Source of the DNA: Methanoregula sp. | GTDB lineage: Archaea > Halobacteriota > Methanomicrobia > Methanomicrobiales > Methanospirillaceae | Assembly (NCBI GenBank): GCA_023228295.1 | Contig: JALOBP010000047.1 | Location: 1 to 24,023 of the forward strand | Direction of reading: 5' to 3' | Length of the DNA stretch: 24,023 nt | Part shown: piece after piece, positions 22,783-24,023 of the stretch | Layout of the letters: each line of letters begins with the position of its first letter | How positions within the stretch are numbered: position 1 is the first letter of the stretch | Translations under genes and position numbers: made by a program | Notes under the pieces: model-generated | The model's database searches: none | Told to the model about the DNA's origin: nothing | The model's input: the letters and a program-made list of their open reading frames with translations, nothing else

Positions 22783-23276
22783 CCCCGCCACCTTTTTCCT
22801 CCCCCGCACCAACTATACAATCTGAATGCCCCTCAACCCCCCCGGGAAACCGCAATAAACACCTGCGGCCTCCAGCTCGTCCTCGCCGGACCCGGTTCCG
22901 GCAAAACAAGAGTCATAACAGAAAAAATCCTCCATCTCATAGACAACGGCACCCCCCCGGCACAAATCTTAGCCCTCACCTTCTCCGAAAAAGCCGCCGC
23001 CGGGATGAGCGACAGAACCAGCAGAGACCCAACCTTAATGGAGAAATCCACGCCTTCCACTCGTTCTGCAACCAGATGCTAAAAAGAGAACGTGCTCGCG
23101 AGCGGCATCCCGGTCTCGGGCGGGATCATCAGCAAGACGAACCAGCTGGTGTGGGGCCTGCGGAATATCGATGCGTTCGGGTTTGAGCACATCAAAGTGG
23201 GGAACAATTCGGCGGAAGTGATCAAGGCGGTCATCGACGGGATCAGCGCATTCCGGGACGAGCTCATTACGCCGGC
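22783..23276 (+). repeat. Long direct repeat, copy 2 (helicase 5' region)
   Basis: Partner of 20883-21380 in the same orientation, about 1.4 kb away, with the ATPase gene between them. The copies have diverged at scattered positions plus three indels, so the duplication is not recent. Confidence 0.8.
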
Positions 23277-23445
23277 ACTCCTCAACGATTATCTCCAAAA
23301 GAAGAGGACGGCAGAAGTCCCCGCTGAGGAGCGGGAGTACCGAAGCCTGCCCGAAGACCTGCTGAAGGTGTACAACTATCCCGGACATCACTTTCACCCC
23401 GCCAACTGGTTCCCTTATTGCCGGACAATTCCGATTCTAATTTAA
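22826..23445 (+). pseudogene. UvrD-like helicase 5' fragment, copy 2 (frameshifted, truncated)
   Basis: The same helicase motifs as copy 1 can be read (Walker A AGPGSGKT, IHxFHSFC-like segment), but only across three indels. One C is missing near 22840, leading to an early TAA. Four bases are missing near 23015, and one base is inserted near 23085. The last segment reads SGGIISKTNQLVWGLRNID and continues past the repeat boundary through EEREYRSLPEDLLKVY, a normal UvrD 1B-domain stretch. The homology stops near 23378 and an unrelated tail runs to the stop at 23443-23445. The remaining helicase domains are missing. This copy therefore retains more of the ancestral gene than copy 1. Confidence 0.75.
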
Positions 23446-23447
23446 AA
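23441..23447 (+). promoter_or_regulatory. TATA box of the YhcG-like gene
   Basis: TTTAAAA followed by GGC is centred about 24 bp before the ATG at 23468, consistent with leaderless transcription. AGGATG further down is too far from the ATG to be a good SD. Confidence 0.4.
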
Positions 23448-23467
23448 GGCAGGATGCGATTCACGAA

Positions 23468-24023
23468 ATGAAACGCGGGACCACAATTACAAAATCAGGA
23501 GATCTCCCGGAGGGGTACATAGAATTTGTTCTCACACTGAAAAACCGGATCCGGTCAGCACAGGTCAAAGCAGCAGTATCCGTGAACCGCGAACTTGTTC
23601 TTCTTTACTGGCAGATCGGGCACGAGATCCTGATACGGCAGGAGCGGGAAGGCTGGGGTTCAAAAGTCATAGACCGATTATCCCTGGACCTGACGCACGA
23701 ATTCCCTGCAATGAAGGGATTCTCAGCCAGGAACCTGAAGTACATGCGAAAATTTGCCGGGGCCTGGCGTGACGTGTCAATTGTGCAAGAGCTGCTTGCA
23801 CAAATTACCTGGTATCATCACATCGCCCTCATGGATAAGGTGAAGGATCCATCAGAACGGGAATGGTACATCCGCGAAACGATCCGCAACGGCTGGAGCA
23901 GGAATGTACTGGTTCACCAGATCGAGAGTGGACTCGTGACAAGGGCAGGAACTTCTGTCACCAATTTCCCGGCGACCCTTCCCTCTCCCCAGTCAGATCT
24001 TGCACTTGAGGTTGTCAGGGATC
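23468..24023 (+). CDS. YhcG/DUF1016-family nuclease, N-terminal part (runs off window)
   Basis: 185 codons are visible, starting MKRGTTITKSGDLPEGY, with no stop before the edge. The segment V-N-R-E-L-V-L-L-Y-W-Q-I-G-H-E-I, then GWGSKVIDRLSLDL and FPAMKGFSARNLKYMRKFA is the DUF1016 N-terminal signature. It is followed by ITWYHHIALMDKVKDPSERE and IRNGWSRNVLVHQIES, also characteristic. Full-length relatives are about 330-370 aa with a C-terminal PD-(D/E)XK nuclease domain, which would lie beyond the window. These proteins are widespread in mobile and defence regions and bind or cut DNA; the exact role is unsettled. It follows directly on the helicase remnant, with its own TATA box. Confidence 0.9.
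   Translation, partial: MKRGTTITKSGDLPEGYIEFVLTLKNRIRSAQVKAAVSVNRELVLLYWQIGHEILIRQEREGWGSKVIDRLSLDLTHEFPAMKGFSARNLKYMRKFAGAWRDVSIVQELLAQITWYHHIALMDKVKDPSEREWYIRETIRNGWSRNVLVHQIESGLVTRAGTSVTNFPATLPSPQSDLALEVVRD

Overview
This window looks like a chromosomal segment of a methanogenic euryarchaeon, most likely of the Methanomicrobiales (Methanoregula-like). That is an inference. It rests on a pyruvoyl-dependent arginine decarboxylase, archaeal TATA boxes about 24-28 bp upstream of start codons with several apparently leaderless genes, Shine-Dalgarno motifs such as GGAG and GAGGT at other genes, and a mutS-mutL pair of the kind found patchily in methanogens. No tRNA, rRNA or CRISPR array was seen.

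Region 1 (1-14.8 kb, moderately GC-rich, ordinary chromosome). It opens with the tail of an IS66-like transposase. Next come pdaD, a HAD phosphatase, a small two-helix membrane protein, an orphan 79-codon ORF, a 2H phosphoesterase fused to a calcineurin-like phosphoesterase, an ETHE1-like MBL/double-rhodanese protein, and a PNPOx-fold flavoprotein. A SPATA20/YyaL-type thioredoxin-domain gene follows, frameshifted in an A6 run, then an M50-like membrane metalloprotease. The region ends in a DNA-repair block: mutS and mutL overlap by 4 nt, followed by a MutY-like glycosylase lacking the Fe-S cysteines, then a Cys-rich conserved protein.

Region 2 (14.8-19.25 kb) begins with a roughly 500-bp gene-poor stretch rich in GC hairpins and a MITE-like inverted-repeat element, then turns clearly AT-rich. 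The AT-rich cassette holds a TGT/DpdA-like transglycosylase fused to a DUF6884/YaaA-like domain. Converging on it is a tight minus-strand operon: a 50-aa basic protein, a PD-(D/E)XK-like nuclease, an unknown 204-aa protein and a GIY-YIG-like nuclease. I read it as a candidate 7-deazaguanine-based modification/restriction (defence) cassette and consider it the most interesting item here. The host's preQ0 pool, made for tRNA archaeosine, could supply the modified base.

Region 3 (19.25-24 kb, accessory) holds an HNH-nuclease gene translationally coupled to a HIT hydrolase. Two decayed direct copies (about 500 bp) of the 5' end of a UvrD-like helicase gene flank an intact AAA/DUF4143 ATPase whose promoter carries two operator-like palindromes. 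A YhcG/DUF1016 nuclease runs off the right edge. The mixture of nucleases, helicase debris and repeats looks like a defence/plasticity island.
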